Shown here: in pieces, positions 36,291-46,927 of the stretch
Numbering within the stretch: the first letter of the stretch is position 1
Layout of the letters: every line of letters starts with the position of its first letter
Assembly: GCA_001304215.1 (NCBI GenBank)
Contig: LJVB01000008.1
Span: 1-48,101, forward strand
DNA: 48,101 nt
Reading direction: 5' to 3'
Source: Acidithiobacillales bacterium SM1_46
GTDB lineage: Bacteria; Pseudomonadota; Gammaproteobacteria; Acidiferrobacterales; Sulfurifustaceae
Made by a program: the position numbers and the translations under genes
Notes under the pieces: generated by a model
Database searches by the model: none
Told to the model about the DNA's origin: nothing
The model's input: only the letters and a program-made list of their open reading frames with translations

Positions 36291-38849
36291 ATGTCCGGTA
36301 CCCGTTATTCGCTCGAAGTCCAGCCTGTTCTCCCGGAACGACTCTCCCGACTGAACGAACTCGCCAACGACTTGCTCTACAGCTGGGATCGACAGGTTCG
36401 CGGACTCTTTTTCCGGCTCGATCCGGCACTGTGGGAGGCTGTCGGCCACAGCCCAAAGGTATTCCTGCGCCGAGTCTCGCAACGCCGTCTTGATGAAGCA
36501 GCGAGTGATCGGGTGTATGTCGAGGAATACAATCGGGCGCTCTCCGCTTACGACACCTATCTCCAGGAGTCGATGAGTCCCAACGTTGGCGATCTGCTCG
36601 ATCCCAAGCAGGATCTGGTTGCCTATTTCTGCGCCGAATTCGGACTCCACGAGAGCTTCCAGATTTACTCAGGCGGTCTCGGCATTCTCGCCGGTGATCA
36701 CTGCAAGGCGGCGAGCGACCTAGGCATTCCGTTTGTCGCGGTCGGCATGCTCTACCGGCAGGGCTACTTCACCCAGACGATTGACGTGCAGGGTAACCAA
36801 GTTGCGCACTACGCGCCCAAGGATTTTGCCGACCTGCCGACTGAACCGGCGAAAGCGCGTGACGGGCGGGAAGTCCATGTACACGTCGATTTGCCAAAAC
36901 GCCGCGTCACACTCAAGGTCTGGGAGGTCAAGGCGGGACACATCAAGCTATACCTGCTCGATTCGGACCTTCCGGAGAACGAAGAAGCTGACCGGCGTAT
37001 CACGTATCAACTGTATGGTGGTGACGCGCACACCCGAATGCAGCAAGAGATCGTGCTCGGCATCGGCGGCGTGCGCGCCCTGCGGGCACTGGGCCACCGG
37101 CCTACTGTCTGGCACATCAACGAAGGGCATGCTGCGTTCCTCGTGCTCGAGCGTACTCGTGAGTATGTCGGCCAGGGCCTCGACTTTGATAGCGCGCTCG
37201 AAGCGGCCGCCTCGAACACGGTCTTTACCACCCACACGCCGGTACCGGCCGGCCACGACATCTTCGATCATGAATTCATGCGCGAGTACTTCGGCGCCTT
37301 CGTGCGCGAGCTTGGCGTGGACATGGGTCACTTTCTCTCCATCGGCGCGAGTCCCGCGAGCCAGGGAGGCTTCAATCAGACCGCACTTGCCCTGCGCGGC
37401 TCTCGCTTTCGCAATGGCGTATCACGCATCCATGGCGGCGTCGCCTCGCAGATGGCGGCCTACGTCTGGCCGCAGATTCCACCCGAAGAAAACCCCATGG
37501 GGTACATCACCAACGGCGTGCACGTGCCGACGTTTCTCGCGCGCGAGTGGATCAATCTGCTCGACATGCGTCTTGGTGGCGGCTGGCGAAATGAACTGCT
37601 GAACGAAGGCTACTGGGAAGCCATCGACAAAATTCCCGACCACAGCTACTGGAGTCTTCGCCAATCGCTGAAGAGCGAGATGCTCGGCGATGTCCGCCGG
37701 CGCCTGATCCACCAGTACCGCCGCAATCGCTGCAGCGAGTCGCTCATCGAGCGCGTCACGGCCAATCTTTATCCGACCAACATCGATGTGCTCACCATCG
37801 GATTCGCGCGTCGGTTTGCAACCTACAAGCGCGCCACCCTGCTGTTTTCGGATCTGGCGCGCCTTGCACGGCTCGTCAATGATCCCCAGCGTCCCTGCGT
37901 CCTGGTCTTCGCCGGCAAGGCTCATCCGCACGACCTTCCCGCGCAAAACCTCATCAAGATCATCCACGAGTATTCCCGCCGGCCGGAGTTCGAGGGGCGC
38001 ATCATCCTGCTCGAGGGCTATGACATGGCGCTCGCGCGCAAACTCGTCACCGGTGTGGATGTGTGGGTCAATACCCCTGAGTATCCGCTCGAGGCGAGCG
38101 GCACCTCCGGCGAGAAGGCGGCCATCAATGGCGTCGTCAACCTTTCCGTACTCGATGGCTGGTGGGGCGAGGGCTACAACGGCGAAAATGGCTGGGCCAT
38201 CACGCCGCACGGTCCGGGCTATGACCGTGCCTACAAGGATCGCGAGGAGGGTCAGGAGCTGCTCGATATTCTTGAGCGCCAGGTGATACCCCTCTACTAC
38301 GCTCGCAATGGCTCAGGTTATTCCGAGGCCTGGGTACGCAAGTCTAAGGCCTCAATGAAATCCATCCTGCCGCGCTTCAATGCGCAGCGCATGGTGATGG
38401 ATTATGTGCGCAGGTACTACGCGCCGGCGCGCAAGCAACGGCTCGTACTCGGCGGAAATGATTTTGCGCGGGCGAGGGAACTCGCTGCCTGGCGGCGTCG
38501 CGTGGAGGAACACTGGCCACGGGTGCGTATGCGCCGCATGGATTCAGTGCCAACCGAAATTCGTTCGGGCAGCACACTGCGTATCGATGTAGCGGTGCAC
38601 CTTGCCGGCCTCGCGTCGGATGACGTAGTGGTTGAGTGTCTCGTGGGCCGCGAAACCGACACCGGCGACTTCGAGCGTCTGGACACCCATGTGTTCGTGC
38701 CCCGTGCGCCCCTGGATAGTGGTGAGACGCTCTTTCGCCTCGATCTCGAGCCTCGACTGGCGGGGTTGCAGTACTACCAGATCCGCCTGATTCCCTTTCA
38801 TCCGGCGTTGTCGCATCGCTACGAAGCGGGCTACATGCTTTGGCTTTGA
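36291..38849 (+). CDS. glgP: Alpha-glucan (glycogen) phosphorylase, short GT35 type
   Basis: The 852-residue PLP enzyme releases glucose-1-phosphate from glycogen or maltodextrins. The N-terminus (about 13-120) is the DUF3417 domain found in the bacterial and archaeal alpha-glucan phosphorylase subgroup (LSRLNELANDLLYSWDRQV). Conserved parts are EFGLHESFQIYSGGLGILAG, WHINEGHAAFL, and the PLP site EASGTSGEKAAINGVVNLS with Lys in GEKAA. The C-terminal 110 residues form an extra beta domain. It heads the glycogen region on the plus strand and converges on malQ with four bases between. Confidence 0.96.
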   Translation: MSGTRYSLEVQPVLPERLSRLNELANDLLYSWDRQVRGLFFRLDPALWEAVGHSPKVFLRRVSQRRLDEAASDRVYVEEYNRALSAYDTYLQESMSPNVGDLLDPKQDLVAYFCAEFGLHESFQIYSGGLGILAGDHCKAASDLGIPFVAVGMLYRQGYFTQTIDVQGNQVAHYAPKDFADLPTEPAKARDGREVHVHVDLPKRRVTLKVWEVKAGHIKLYLLDSDLPENEEADRRITYQLYGGDAHTRMQQEIVLGIGGVRALRALGHRPTVWHINEGHAAFLVLERTREYVGQGLDFDSALEAAASNTVFTTHTPVPAGHDIFDHEFMREYFGAFVRELGVDMGHFLSIGASPASQGGFNQTALALRGSRFRNGVSRIHGGVASQMAAYVWPQIPPEENPMGYITNGVHVPTFLAREWINLLDMRLGGGWRNELLNEGYWEAIDKIPDHSYWSLRQSLKSEMLGDVRRRLIHQYRRNRCSESLIERVTANLYPTNIDVLTIGFARRFATYKRATLLFSDLARLARLVNDPQRPCVLVFAGKAHPHDLPAQNLIKIIHEYSRRPEFEGRIILLEGYDMALARKLVTGVDVWVNTPEYPLEASGTSGEKAAINGVVNLSVLDGWWGEGYNGENGWAITPHGPGYDRAYKDREEGQELLDILERQVIPLYYARNGSGYSEAWVRKSKASMKSILPRFNAQRMVMDYVRRYYAPARKQRLVLGGNDFARARELAAWRRRVEEHWPRVRMRRMDSVPTEIRSGSTLRIDVAVHLAGLASDDVVVECLVGRETDTGDFERLDTHVFVPRAPLDSGETLFRLDLEPRLAGLQYYQIRLIPFHPALSHRYEAGYMLWL

Positions 38850-38853
38850 CCGA

Positions 38854-40305
38854 TCAGCGCCCGTAGAGGCTCATCAGGTGTCGCAGCCGCGTAACCAGCG
38901 GGGGCGACACCTCATCCCACTCAAAGCGCCATTTCCAGTTGCCTTGGGTCGTCCCGGGCGTATTCATGCGATGACCGCGACCCGCACCGAGCAGGTCCTG
39001 CATCGGGATTACGGCGAGCTGCGCCACCGACGCAAACGCCGCGCGGATCATTGGCCATGGCATCGGCTCGTGCTGAAAGCCGAGATAGTCGACGACCCTG
39101 AGCTGCGCCTGTGCGTCCAGCCCCTCGAACCAGGAACGGGTAGTATCATTATCGTGCGTTCCGGTGTAGACCACTCGGTCCTTTTGGTGGTGGTGCGGGA
39201 CATAGGGATTCTCGGGACTGCCGTCAAATCCGAACTGCAGCACCAGCATGCCTGGCATCCCATAGCGCTCGCGCAGGGCGTGCACCGCAGGCGTGATCAG
39301 GCCGAGGTCTTCGGCCACGAACGGCAGTGTATGGAATTCATCGCGTAGCGAGTCGAACAGCGCGGCACCCGGAACCTCGCGCCAAACACCCTCGACCGCA
39401 GTCCGGGCGCTCGCCGGAATCTCCCAGCTGGCCTCGAACCCGCGGAAGTGATCCACCCGCACCAGATCAAAGCGCGCGAATTCAGTGCGCACGCGCTCCA
39501 TCCACCAGTCGAAGCCGTGCCTTGCAAGCCGTTCCCAGTCATAAAGCGGATTGCCCCAGCGTTGACCAGTCGCGGAAAAATAATCCGGCGGAACACCGGC
39601 GACCACCTCTGGCTGACCCGCCGCGTCGAGCCGAAAACAGTCTGGCCGTGCCCACACGTCCGCGCTGTCATGCGCAACGAAGATAGGCATGTCTCCAAAC
39701 AGGCGCACGCCGCGTTCATCGGCGTGCGCGCGCAAGGCGTGCCATTGACGTGCCGCCACGAACTGCTCGAAACGAATACGATCGATTTCCTCTTCCAGCT
39801 CCCGGCGCGCCTCTACGAGCGCCGCCGGCTTCCGGTCGCGCAGCGCGGGCCCCCAATGCCACCAGGATTGATGCTGCTCGCGCGCACGCAACGCGCTAAA
39901 TAGCGCGTAGTCCTCGAGCCAATAACTTTCCGCATCGAAGAAGGCCTGCGCCTCCTCGCGCAGATCCGCGTCTGCGTAGCCACGCCACCACTCGTAGGCG
40001 ACGCCGAGTTGTGCAGCGCGACCACCGCTGATGCGCGCCGGAATCCAGCCCCACTCCGCGAGCCGCGTGGGATTGATTAGCAGCGGATTGAAGGCATGGA
40101 CCGATAGCGCGTGGTAAGGAGACAGATCCTCGTGCGTCGGACCGAGCGGGAGCATCTGCCATACGCTCACGCCACATTCAGCAAGAAAATCGATGAAGCG
40201 CCAGGCATCAGCACCAAAATCTCCCGACGGCAACGACGTCGGATGCAACAGTACACCGGCCCGGCGCCGGTCCAGCGTCGGCCGAGGGGAGCGATTGCCG
40301 ATCAT
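38854..40305 (-). CDS. malQ: 4-alpha-glucanotransferase (amylomaltase)
   Basis: The 483-residue GH77 enzyme transfers glucan segments between maltodextrins. It starts MIGNRSPRPTLDRRRAG, followed by LLHPTSLPSGDFGADAWRF. It has DMPIFVAHDSADVW, RVDHFRGFEASWEIP with the catalytic Asp, VAEDLGLITPAV with the acid/base Glu, and GTHDNDTT. The ATG at 40303-40305 is chosen; the frame runs on to 40488 but overlaps the GH57 gene. MalQ prepares branch stubs for GlgP. Minus strand, last gene of the glgC-GH57-malQ group. Confidence 0.96.
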   Translation of the reverse strand: MIGNRSPRPTLDRRRAGVLLHPTSLPSGDFGADAWRFIDFLAECGVSVWQMLPLGPTHEDLSPYHALSVHAFNPLLINPTRLAEWGWIPARISGGRAAQLGVAYEWWRGYADADLREEAQAFFDAESYWLEDYALFSALRAREQHQSWWHWGPALRDRKPAALVEARRELEEEIDRIRFEQFVAARQWHALRAHADERGVRLFGDMPIFVAHDSADVWARPDCFRLDAAGQPEVVAGVPPDYFSATGQRWGNPLYDWERLARHGFDWWMERVRTEFARFDLVRVDHFRGFEASWEIPASARTAVEGVWREVPGAALFDSLRDEFHTLPFVAEDLGLITPAVHALRERYGMPGMLVLQFGFDGSPENPYVPHHHQKDRVVYTGTHDNDTTRSWFEGLDAQAQLRVVDYLGFQHEPMPWPMIRAAFASVAQLAVIPMQDLLGAGRGHRMNTPGTTQGNWKWRFEWDEVSPPLVTRLRHLMSLYGR

Positions 40306-40339
40306 GCCGCTTCCCGCTGTTCGATGCGCTGCAGCCGCC

Positions 40340-42040
40340 TCACGCGGCACCACCCGGGCGCATGGTGCCTCCCAGCGCCGGCGCGCCACCCCCACGCGTA
40401 AACACATGCGCGAGGTATTCCGGGGGCTCGATGCCGAGCAACTGATAGAGATTGGTGAGGTGCTGGCGATACAACCACTCGAAGTCACTCACCGTCGCCT
40501 GGGGATTGTAGTCCCCAAACCACCAGAACCAGTCGGATCCTTCGCATACCGCAAGTTGCTCCTCCGCGTGCGCGCGCCGTGCTGGCGCAAGCGACGGCGC
40601 GTTTGCATCAAACGCGCGCTTGGCATCGCCCAGCATGTCCCAGCCGCGATTCTTGTCGGCATCGCCTATCCAGGTCGACAGCGTGCCGTATACCCACGAG
40701 CCCGCCACGAGCGCGCCCAACGGCTTCGGTCCATACGAACGCAGGTAGTCCGAAAAAGTCGTGAGCTCGATGCGCGGGTGCTCGGCAAGCCGCTGGTAAA
40801 GCGCGCGAAGGAAATAATAGCCGTTCTCAGGATAGTGTTCCCAGGCGTTCTCCCCATCGAGAATGATGGGCACCAGTCGATCCGGGTGCTTTCCGCAGGT
40901 GTCGGCGATTCTCTCGAGCTGCTCAACAAAATTGGCCACGGCGTCATCGGCGTGCCATGTCGCATAGGAAAACCCGATCAGGTCGGATAGCGTGTCGTCC
41001 CGGAAGAAACAGGCCACGGATGATCCATCAAGCCGGTAAGGGTGGTACATCCACGCGGCCTTGAGTTCGTGCGGCGCGTGCCCCAGATTGGCAAGGCTAT
41101 GGCGCAGCACCGACTCGCCGGTAGCGAGCCACTGGCACCCTAGTTTCGAAAACAGCCGCACGGTTTGGTCGCTCACAGCGCCTTCCGACGGCCAACAGCC
41201 CCCAGGCCGAAACCCGAAATGTTGCTCGAATATTGCGAAGCCCCGCTCGATGTGCCAACGCGCGCGTTCCTCGCCGCCGGGATAGCGTTCGAGCAGCGGC
41301 ATTGGCGCCTCAGGCATCGCCTCGCGAGCGCAACGAAGATCGAGCAGCAGCGGGACGATCGGATGGGCGTACGGAGTGGTTGAAAGCTCGATCTGACCCC
41401 TTGTTGCGAGCCGGGCGTAGCGCGGCACGACGTCAGCGAGCAGTCCCCCGATGATCTCCAGCAGTTCGCGCCGCTCATGCACCGTGTACTGGGCCCCCTT
41501 CTCCATCAGTCGGCGCACACGCAGGTCACTGCGCCGCACCGTCTCGCCGAGCCACGCGAGGTGGTACCAGACCAGAAGGTCGACCAGAAACTGATCGGCG
41601 ACGTAGGACGCAAACGCAGCGTCCCGCAGGAATATCTCGGCGACTGAGGTGAGGCGCTGGTAGGCGGGAAAACGCTCGATCACGCGCACCGCATTGGCTT
41701 GCAGACAGGCCTTCACCAGCAGTCGACGCTCCTCGATGTCTTCCGGCAGCGCGGGCTGTGCAAGAGCCGCCAGCAGCGGGTCGCGGATTGAGACGCTGTT
41801 ACGCAGGAACCCGTCCACCTGACGGGCATAGTCGGCCAGCTGCTCGAGCAGCAGCGGTGCAAAGTTGACGACCGCCCGCGCGCTCGGCACCGCCTCGAGG
41901 TGCGCGGCCATGTCGACATAGTCCTTGATACCGTGCAGATAGGTCCACGACAGATGGTAGCGGCCACTCACTAGGTCGCGGTACTGCGGCTGGTGCATGT
42001 GCCAGCAGAGCACAACCTTCAGTCGTTGCTCAGCGGACAT
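40340..42040 (-). CDS. GH57 family alpha-glucan hydrolase or transferase
   Basis: The 566-residue protein has the GH57 (beta/alpha)7 domain: [21 protein letters not shown], the nucleophile Glu in [10 protein letters not shown] (about residue 284), and the acid/base Asp in [12 protein letters not shown] (about 390). The GH57 family includes alpha-amylases, amylopullulanases, 4-alpha-glucanotransferases and branching enzymes. The N-terminal sequence resembles the amylase group rather than the branching group (which begin near LHAHLPYVR), but this cannot be settled by eye. It overlaps the end of glgC by eleven bases and lies 34 bases before malQ. A role in glycogen remodelling is inferred from context. 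Confidence 0.92.
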   Translation of the reverse strand: MSAEQRLKVVLCWHMHQPQYRDLVSGRYHLSWTYLHGIKDYVDMAAHLEAVPSARAVVNFAPLLLEQLADYARQVDGFLRNSVSIRDPLLAALAQPALPEDIEERRLLVKACLQANAVRVIERFPAYQRLTSVAEIFLRDAAFASYVADQFLVDLLVWYHLAWLGETVRRSDLRVRRLMEKGAQYTVHERRELLEIIGGLLADVVPRYARLATRGQIELSTTPYAHPIVPLLLDLRCAREAMPEAPMPLLERYPGGEERARWHIERGFAIFEQHFGFRPGGCWPSEGAVSDQTVRLFSKLGCQWLATGESVLRHSLANLGHAPHELKAAWMYHPYRLDGSSVACFFRDDTLSDLIGFSYATWHADDAVANFVEQLERIADTCGKHPDRLVPIILDGENAWEHYPENGYYFLRALYQRLAEHPRIELTTFSDYLRSYGPKPLGALVAGSWVYGTLSTWIGDADKNRGWDMLGDAKRAFDANAPSLAPARRAHAEEQLAVCEGSDWFWWFGDYNPQATVSDFEWLYRQHLTNLYQLLGIEPPEYLAHVFTRGGGAPALGGTMRPGGAA

Positions 42041-43313
42041 GATGGATTTCCTGCCCCAGCATTTCTGGCGTCACCACCACGACGCCGCCGGGCGTGACGT
42101 CGTAGCGACGTGCGTCCGCCTCGCGGTCCTCGCCGATCACGGTTCCATCCGGAATCTCGCAACCACGCTCAACCACGACCTTGGTTAATCGGCAATGCTT
42201 GCCGATCCTTGTGTCGGCCAGGATGACCGAGTCGGTTACTGTCGAGTGGGGTTCGATACGCACATTCGAAAACAATAGCGAGCGGCGCAGTACCGCACCG
42301 GCGATGATGCAACCACCGGAAACCATGGAGTCGATTGCCATGCCGCACCGATCGGGATCGTCAAACACGAATTTGGCCGGTGGCCACTGCTCCTGATAGG
42401 TCCAGATCGGCCATTCGTCGTCATAGAGGTTCAGGTCGGGAGTCACCCCGATCAGCTCCATGTTGGCTTGCCAATACGCGTCGATGGTGCCGACATCGCG
42501 CCAGTACGCCTGATCGCCCTGCGGATCGCGAAACGAGTAAGCCATGACGCGATAGCGCCCAATGATGGCGGGAATGATGTTGTGGCCGAAATCATGCCTT
42601 GAGTCGCGCACGTCGGCATCCTTGATGAGCTGCTCAAAGAGGAATCCGGTGTTGAATATGTAGATTCCCATCGAGGCCAACGCTACATCCGTGCGCCCCG
42701 GAATCGGTTCGGGTTCGGCCGGCTTCTCATCAAAGTCGGTCACGCGATTGTCGGCATCGACGGTCATTACGCCGAATGCGCGCGCCTGATCGAGCGGAAC
42801 CTCGATGCATCCTACCGTCATGTCAGCGTGACTCGCGACGTGATAGGCGAGCATCGGACCATAGTCCATCTTGTAGATATGATCCCCGGCGAGGATCAAC
42901 ACATAGCGTGGATCATGTGCGCGGATGATGTCGAGATTCTGGTAGACCGCGTCAGCCGTGCCCGTGTACCACGAGGTTTCGCTGATGCGCTGCTGCGCTG
43001 GTAACAGCTCGACAAACTCGCCTAGCTCGCTGCGCAGAAAACCCCACGCCCGCTGCACATGGATCAGCAGCGAATGGGCCTTGTACTGCGTCAGCACCGC
43101 TACCCGGCGAATGCCGGAGTTCATGCAGTTCGAGAGTGGAAAATCGATAATCCGGAACTTGCCACCGAAGGGCACCGCCGGCTTGGCGCGCCAAGTGGTG
43201 AGGTGGGTCAAGCGTGATCCTCTACCGCCGGCCAAAATCAGCGCAAGCGTGTCGCGCGTCAGTCGGCTGACGAAACGCTCCGTTTCTACGCGTCTCACGC
43301 GTGGCTCTCCCAA
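42030..43313 (-). CDS. glgC: Glucose-1-phosphate adenylyltransferase
   Basis: The 427-residue enzyme makes ADP-glucose, the committed step of glycogen synthesis. It has [54 protein letters not shown], and a C-terminal left-handed beta-helix (about 300-420; [19 protein letters not shown]). The arrangement is that of allosterically regulated bacterial GlgC. It begins the minus-strand glgC-GH57-malQ operon, divergent from pgi. Confidence 0.97.
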   Translation of the reverse strand: MGEPRVRRVETERFVSRLTRDTLALILAGGRGSRLTHLTTWRAKPAVPFGGKFRIIDFPLSNCMNSGIRRVAVLTQYKAHSLLIHVQRAWGFLRSELGEFVELLPAQQRISETSWYTGTADAVYQNLDIIRAHDPRYVLILAGDHIYKMDYGPMLAYHVASHADMTVGCIEVPLDQARAFGVMTVDADNRVTDFDEKPAEPEPIPGRTDVALASMGIYIFNTGFLFEQLIKDADVRDSRHDFGHNIIPAIIGRYRVMAYSFRDPQGDQAYWRDVGTIDAYWQANMELIGVTPDLNLYDDEWPIWTYQEQWPPAKFVFDDPDRCGMAIDSMVSGGCIIAGAVLRRSLLFSNVRIEPHSTVTDSVILADTRIGKHCRLTKVVVERGCEIPDGTVIGEDREADARRYDVTPGGVVVVTPEMLGQEIHHVR

Positions 43314-43507
43314 TTAAGGTTTTGTGGTGCGACCCGCCCTTTTACTGCACATGGCGGATCACAACACCCGCCTGGCATTAGTTCTTGCCGGCGGCTGTCG
43401 GGTAGTATACCAACGGCTGATCGCCAACTCGTCCTTGTTCGCGTTAAATGCCTGTGATATTTGGCACCTGTCGACTCTAACAACAACCCCCTGCCACACC
43501 TGACACG
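43314..43507. promoter_or_regulatory. Divergent control region of glgC and pgi
   Basis: This 194-base gap separates the two glycogen transcripts. On the plus strand TTGCCG (43385-43390) and TATACC (43406-43411) resemble -35 and -10 boxes for pgi, but the spacer is 15 bases, shorter than ideal. I see no terminator or repeat. Shared regulation of the two operons from here is possible. Confidence 0.3.
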
Positions 43508-44800
43508 ATGACATTCGACCGCAAACTGACGATAGACGCCGACGCCTTCTTTGACGATCGCCTCGGGACCAGCGGCGTGCCTCGCGCCTCGGTCGCGGCG
43601 CTCGCACCACGACTGACCGTGCTTCGTGAACGGCTCGACGCCTGGCGACGCGGTGATGCACCGTCCTATTTTGGGCTGCCCTTTGCCGGCGAAGAAAAGG
43701 AATTCACCCGGCGTGCGCGCGAATTCGCCGGGCGGTTTGCGCGCACCATCGTATTTGGTATCGGCGGCTCCTCGCTCGGCGGGGAAATGCTGGTACGGAT
43801 ACTCGGCGGGCGCCGCCATCCGGTTACGTTCTACGATAATGTGGACCCCACCACCCTTGCCGAACTCGATCGCGTCGACTGGCGCGAGACGCTGCTGATC
43901 GTTATCTCCAAGTCAGGCACCACCGCCGAAACGCTGGCACAGCTCCTTACCGTGCTGCCGGCGCTCGAAGCCAGTCTTGGGGCCAACAAGCTGCGCCAAC
44001 ACATACTCGCCGTAACCGAATCCCCACAAGGTGACTTGGCACGCATTGCCTCGGCCCTCGGTTGCGAGGTGCTGCACCACCCGGCGGTCGGCGGACGCTA
44101 CTCGGTGCTCTCGGTGGTCGGACTGCTTCCGGCAGCGCTTGCCGGCGTCGACATCGAAGCCCTGCTTGCCGGCGCGCGCGACATGGCAACCCGCTGTCTG
44201 GCACCAAAACTGGAGTCAAACCCGGCGCTTTTCCAGGCGGCGACGCAATATCTGCATGCCGAGCGTGGCCGCACGCTCTGCGTGCAGCTCGCGTATGCGG
44301 ATCGTCTGCGCCCCATCACGCGCTGGTACAGGCAGCTCCTGGCCGAATCGGTCGGGAAGATTGACGCGTCCGGAAGCCCCCGCGGCCTCACGCCTATCGA
44401 TGCCCACGGCACCACCGACCAACACTCGCAGCTGCAACTTTATCTGGAAGGGCCCGACGACAAGCAATTCACCCTGCTCTACGATCCGACGCTTGCCACC
44501 CGTGGCCTGCGAGTGGACGCGCGCTTCGCGGAACTGCCGGCGGTGGCGCCACTGTCCGGTCACACCACTGGCGAGTTGTTCCACGCCGAGTTTCGTGCCA
44601 CCCGCGAAACCCTCACGCGCCGCAAGCGGCCAAACCGCACCCTCAGCCTGGGCGCGGACGCCAGCGCGCTCGGCGAGCTCATCATCCTGCTCGAAACCGA
44701 AACGGTGGCGCTCGCCGAGCTGCTCGGGGTGGACGCTTTCGATCAGCCTGCGGTCGAGGAAGGCAAGCAGCTCACGCGCGACTACCTGAGAAGCGGCTAG
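43508..44800 (+). CDS. pgi: Glucose-6-phosphate isomerase
   Basis: The 430-residue protein interconverts glucose-6-phosphate and fructose-6-phosphate. It has TIVFGIGGSSLGGEML, VISKSGTTAETLAQLL, TESPQGDLARIASALG, the catalytic Glu in WYRQLLAESVGKID, and DAHGTTDQHSQLQLYLEGP. At 430 residues it belongs to the shorter form, not the 550-residue E. coli type. It is followed after six bases by glgA, a link between hexose phosphate supply and glycogen synthesis. Confidence 0.96.
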   Translation: MTFDRKLTIDADAFFDDRLGTSGVPRASVAALAPRLTVLRERLDAWRRGDAPSYFGLPFAGEEKEFTRRAREFAGRFARTIVFGIGGSSLGGEMLVRILGGRRHPVTFYDNVDPTTLAELDRVDWRETLLIVISKSGTTAETLAQLLTVLPALEASLGANKLRQHILAVTESPQGDLARIASALGCEVLHHPAVGGRYSVLSVVGLLPAALAGVDIEALLAGARDMATRCLAPKLESNPALFQAATQYLHAERGRTLCVQLAYADRLRPITRWYRQLLAESVGKIDASGSPRGLTPIDAHGTTDQHSQLQLYLEGPDDKQFTLLYDPTLATRGLRVDARFAELPAVAPLSGHTTGELFHAEFRATRETLTRRKRPNRTLSLGADASALGELIILLETETVALAELLGVDAFDQPAVEEGKQLTRDYLRSG

Positions 44801-44806
44801 GCCACC

Positions 44807-46360
44807 GTGCCGGCATCCACCCCCACCACTCCCCCAGCGCCCATGCACCGCGTCCTGCACGTTGCCAGCGAGGCGCATCCGCTCATGAAGACAGGCGGGC
44901 TCGGCGACGTCTGTGGCGCGCTGCCGAGCGCATTGCGCGCGCTCAACGTCGATGCGCGGCTTCTCATGCCCGCATACCGGGACACCGTTGCCGTAGCCGG
45001 ATCGCTCAAGCTCGTCAGCCAGCTCACGGCCGCACCGCTCTGGCAGCCGGTCAATATTCTTGAAGGCATCATTCCCGGTACGGACGTGCCGGTCTGGCTG
45101 GTCGATTTCCCGGCGGCCTTCGGGCGCCCGGGGAATCCCTACATGAACGAGTTTGGGCATGACTGGCACGATAACGCGACGCGTTTCGCTCTGCTCTGCC
45201 ACGTCGCGGTGGCCATTGCACGCGATGAGGCCGGCCTTCATTGGCAACCGGATATCCTGCACTGCCACGACTGGCAAAGCGGTCTGGTACCGGCGCTACT
45301 TGCATCGGTTTCGCCCCGGCCCGCAACGGTATTCACCATTCACAATCTCGCCTATCAGGGCGTGTTCCCATACGAAACCTTTGCCTCGCTTCACCTGCCT
45401 CCCCATCTCTGGTCGCTTGAGGGACTTGAGTTCCACGGGCAGGTGTCCTTCATCAAGGGCGGGCTCACTTTCGCGGATCGGCTGACCACAGTGAGCCCCA
45501 CCTATGCGCGCGAGATCCAAACCAGTGAGTTCGGTGATGGGCTCGATGGTCTGCTGCGGCACCGTGCCACGGTCCTGCGCGGCATCCTGAACGGCATCGA
45601 TGACAAGACCTGGGATCCGGCCAATGACGCGCTGATCGCTGCGCCCTATTCGGCCGACGAGCCGTCCGGCAAAGCGATCAATAAATCTGCGCTGCAGGAA
45701 ATTTTCGGACTGCCGCGTGATGACACCACACCGCTCATCGGGATGGTGGGCCGCATGGTGACCCAGAAGGGGATTGATCTCGTCATCGACGCGCTGCCGC
45801 AGCTGCTCAAGCGCCCGCTACAGCTCGCCATCATCGGTACGGGCGAGCGGGAATTCGAAGAGGCGTTGCGTGCGGCCGCCACAAAGCATTCCGGGCGCCT
45901 GGGTCTGTTTGTCGGCTACGACGAGCGCCGCGCCCACCTGATTGAAGCGGGCGCGGACATGTTTCTCATGCCGTCACGCTTCGAGCCCTGTGGGCTGAAT
46001 CAGCTCTACAGCATGCGTTACGGCGCGACACCGATCGTGCACAAGGTAGGCGGACTGGCCGATACAGTTATCGATGCGCAGCGCAAGACGCTTTCCAACG
46101 CGACTGCCACGGGGATCTGTTTCAAAAACGCCAGCGCCGAGACTCTGGTCGACGCGGTGGATCGAGCGCTCGACCTGTTCGCTCAGCCCACCCAGTGGCG
46201 AACACTGCAACAGGCCGGCATGCGCCAGGATTTCTCCTGGCGGCATCGTGCCGTGGAATATCTGGATCTCTACAACGAACTGCGGTCGGGCCCCAAACCG
46301 CCGAAGCCGCCCACCCGCCAGCGCAGTGCCAGCGAGCGCAAGACCGCGCGGAACCGCTAG
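44807..46360 (+). CDS. glgA: Glycogen synthase (ADP-glucose dependent)
   Basis: The GT5 enzyme has 517 residues from the GTG at 44807, or 505 from the ATG at 44843, which gives the conserved MHRVLHVASEAHPLMKTGGLGDV and is preferred by homology. It has the ADP-glucose motif KTGGLGDVCGALP, HDWQSGLVPALL, and a C-terminal domain with GMVGRMVTQKGIDLV and MPSRFEPCGLNQLYSMRYG. The last 25 residues form a basic Pro/Arg tail. It converges on hpf with overlapping stop codons (CTAG). Confidence 0.97.
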   Translation: MPASTPTTPPAPMHRVLHVASEAHPLMKTGGLGDVCGALPSALRALNVDARLLMPAYRDTVAVAGSLKLVSQLTAAPLWQPVNILEGIIPGTDVPVWLVDFPAAFGRPGNPYMNEFGHDWHDNATRFALLCHVAVAIARDEAGLHWQPDILHCHDWQSGLVPALLASVSPRPATVFTIHNLAYQGVFPYETFASLHLPPHLWSLEGLEFHGQVSFIKGGLTFADRLTTVSPTYAREIQTSEFGDGLDGLLRHRATVLRGILNGIDDKTWDPANDALIAAPYSADEPSGKAINKSALQEIFGLPRDDTTPLIGMVGRMVTQKGIDLVIDALPQLLKRPLQLAIIGTGEREFEEALRAAATKHSGRLGLFVGYDERRAHLIEAGADMFLMPSRFEPCGLNQLYSMRYGATPIVHKVGGLADTVIDAQRKTLSNATATGICFKNASAETLVDAVDRALDLFAQPTQWRTLQQAGMRQDFSWRHRAVEYLDLYNELRSGPKPPKPPTRQRSASERKTARNR

Positions 46361-46701
46361 CGACCGCCGGGCGCCGTGTGCGTTTTTACCTCGCCACGCT
46401 GCTTGCGCGCAAAGTCTTCCAGTTGACGCGACATGGCGTCGAAAGCGTCGCGGATCGCCACGTAGACGTCCTCGTGCTGCGTATGGTTGGCCACCAGCTC
46501 GGCCCCAGGGACGGTGAGGTCAATACGCACGCTATGTAATTTGCCCTGATGCTTGTGCCGCTGCGGCATTTCGACCACCACCCGGCACCCCATGATCCTG
46601 TCGTAGTAACGTTGAAGCTTCTCAGCCTTTTCGCGAATTCGCGTCTCGACGGCGTCGGAGTGCTCAATGTCGCGAAAGGTGACTTGAAGTGGAATCTGCA
46701 T
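46357..46701 (-). CDS. hpf: Ribosome hibernation promoting factor (short form)
   Basis: The protein has 114 residues: MQIPLQVTFRDIEHSDAVETRI, VVVEMPQRHKHQGKLHSVRIDL and DVYVAIRDAFDAMSRQLEDFAR. It is the short HPF/YfiA type that dimerises or silences 70S ribosomes in stationary phase. It is somewhat longer than E. coli HPF (95) because of a tail with KTHTAPGG. In E. coli hpf is in the rpoN operon; here it lies next to glycogen genes, which fits a starvation programme. Confidence 0.95.
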   Translation of the reverse strand: MQIPLQVTFRDIEHSDAVETRIREKAEKLQRYYDRIMGCRVVVEMPQRHKHQGKLHSVRIDLTVPGAELVANHTQHEDVYVAIRDAFDAMSRQLEDFARKQRGEVKTHTAPGGR

Positions 46702-46731
46702 GCTTACTCCCGAGGGTCTTGTATCTTGACT

Positions 46732-46779
46732 GCTGTTGTTGGGCCACCCTGAGCGCCTGTGACCCCGTTAACCATTCTA
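46732..46779 (-). promoter_or_regulatory. Candidate hpf promoters: sigma-54-like and sigma-70-like elements
   Basis: In the 226-base gap upstream of hpf, the minus strand has GG (46745-46744), ten bases, then GC (46733-46732), in TGGCCCAACAACAGCA. This is the spacing of a -24/-12 sigma-54 promoter, though the flanks match poorly. TAGAAT (46779-46774) is a possible sigma-70 -10. Neither is strong. The gap also holds three CCGG sites (46818-46845) that can form alternative small hairpins just downstream of glk. Confidence 0.25.
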
Positions 46780-46927
46780 TCGCATCGTCTCGCCGGGCGG
46801 CCGCCCCAACCTTGATTCCGGTCAAATACCGGCAAAAACAGCCGGAAATTGGGGCTTGTTCCGCCCTGTCGATGCCGCCAACCCCATGACTCCTTACAGT
46901 TTGCCTTGGGTGATCACCCGTTCTGCC

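Noticed and set aside
44216-45277. A 353-codon minus-strand frame across pgi and glgA
   Set aside because: It is antisense to two certain genes and its translation has no recognisable domain; long antisense frames are common in GC-rich coding DNA.
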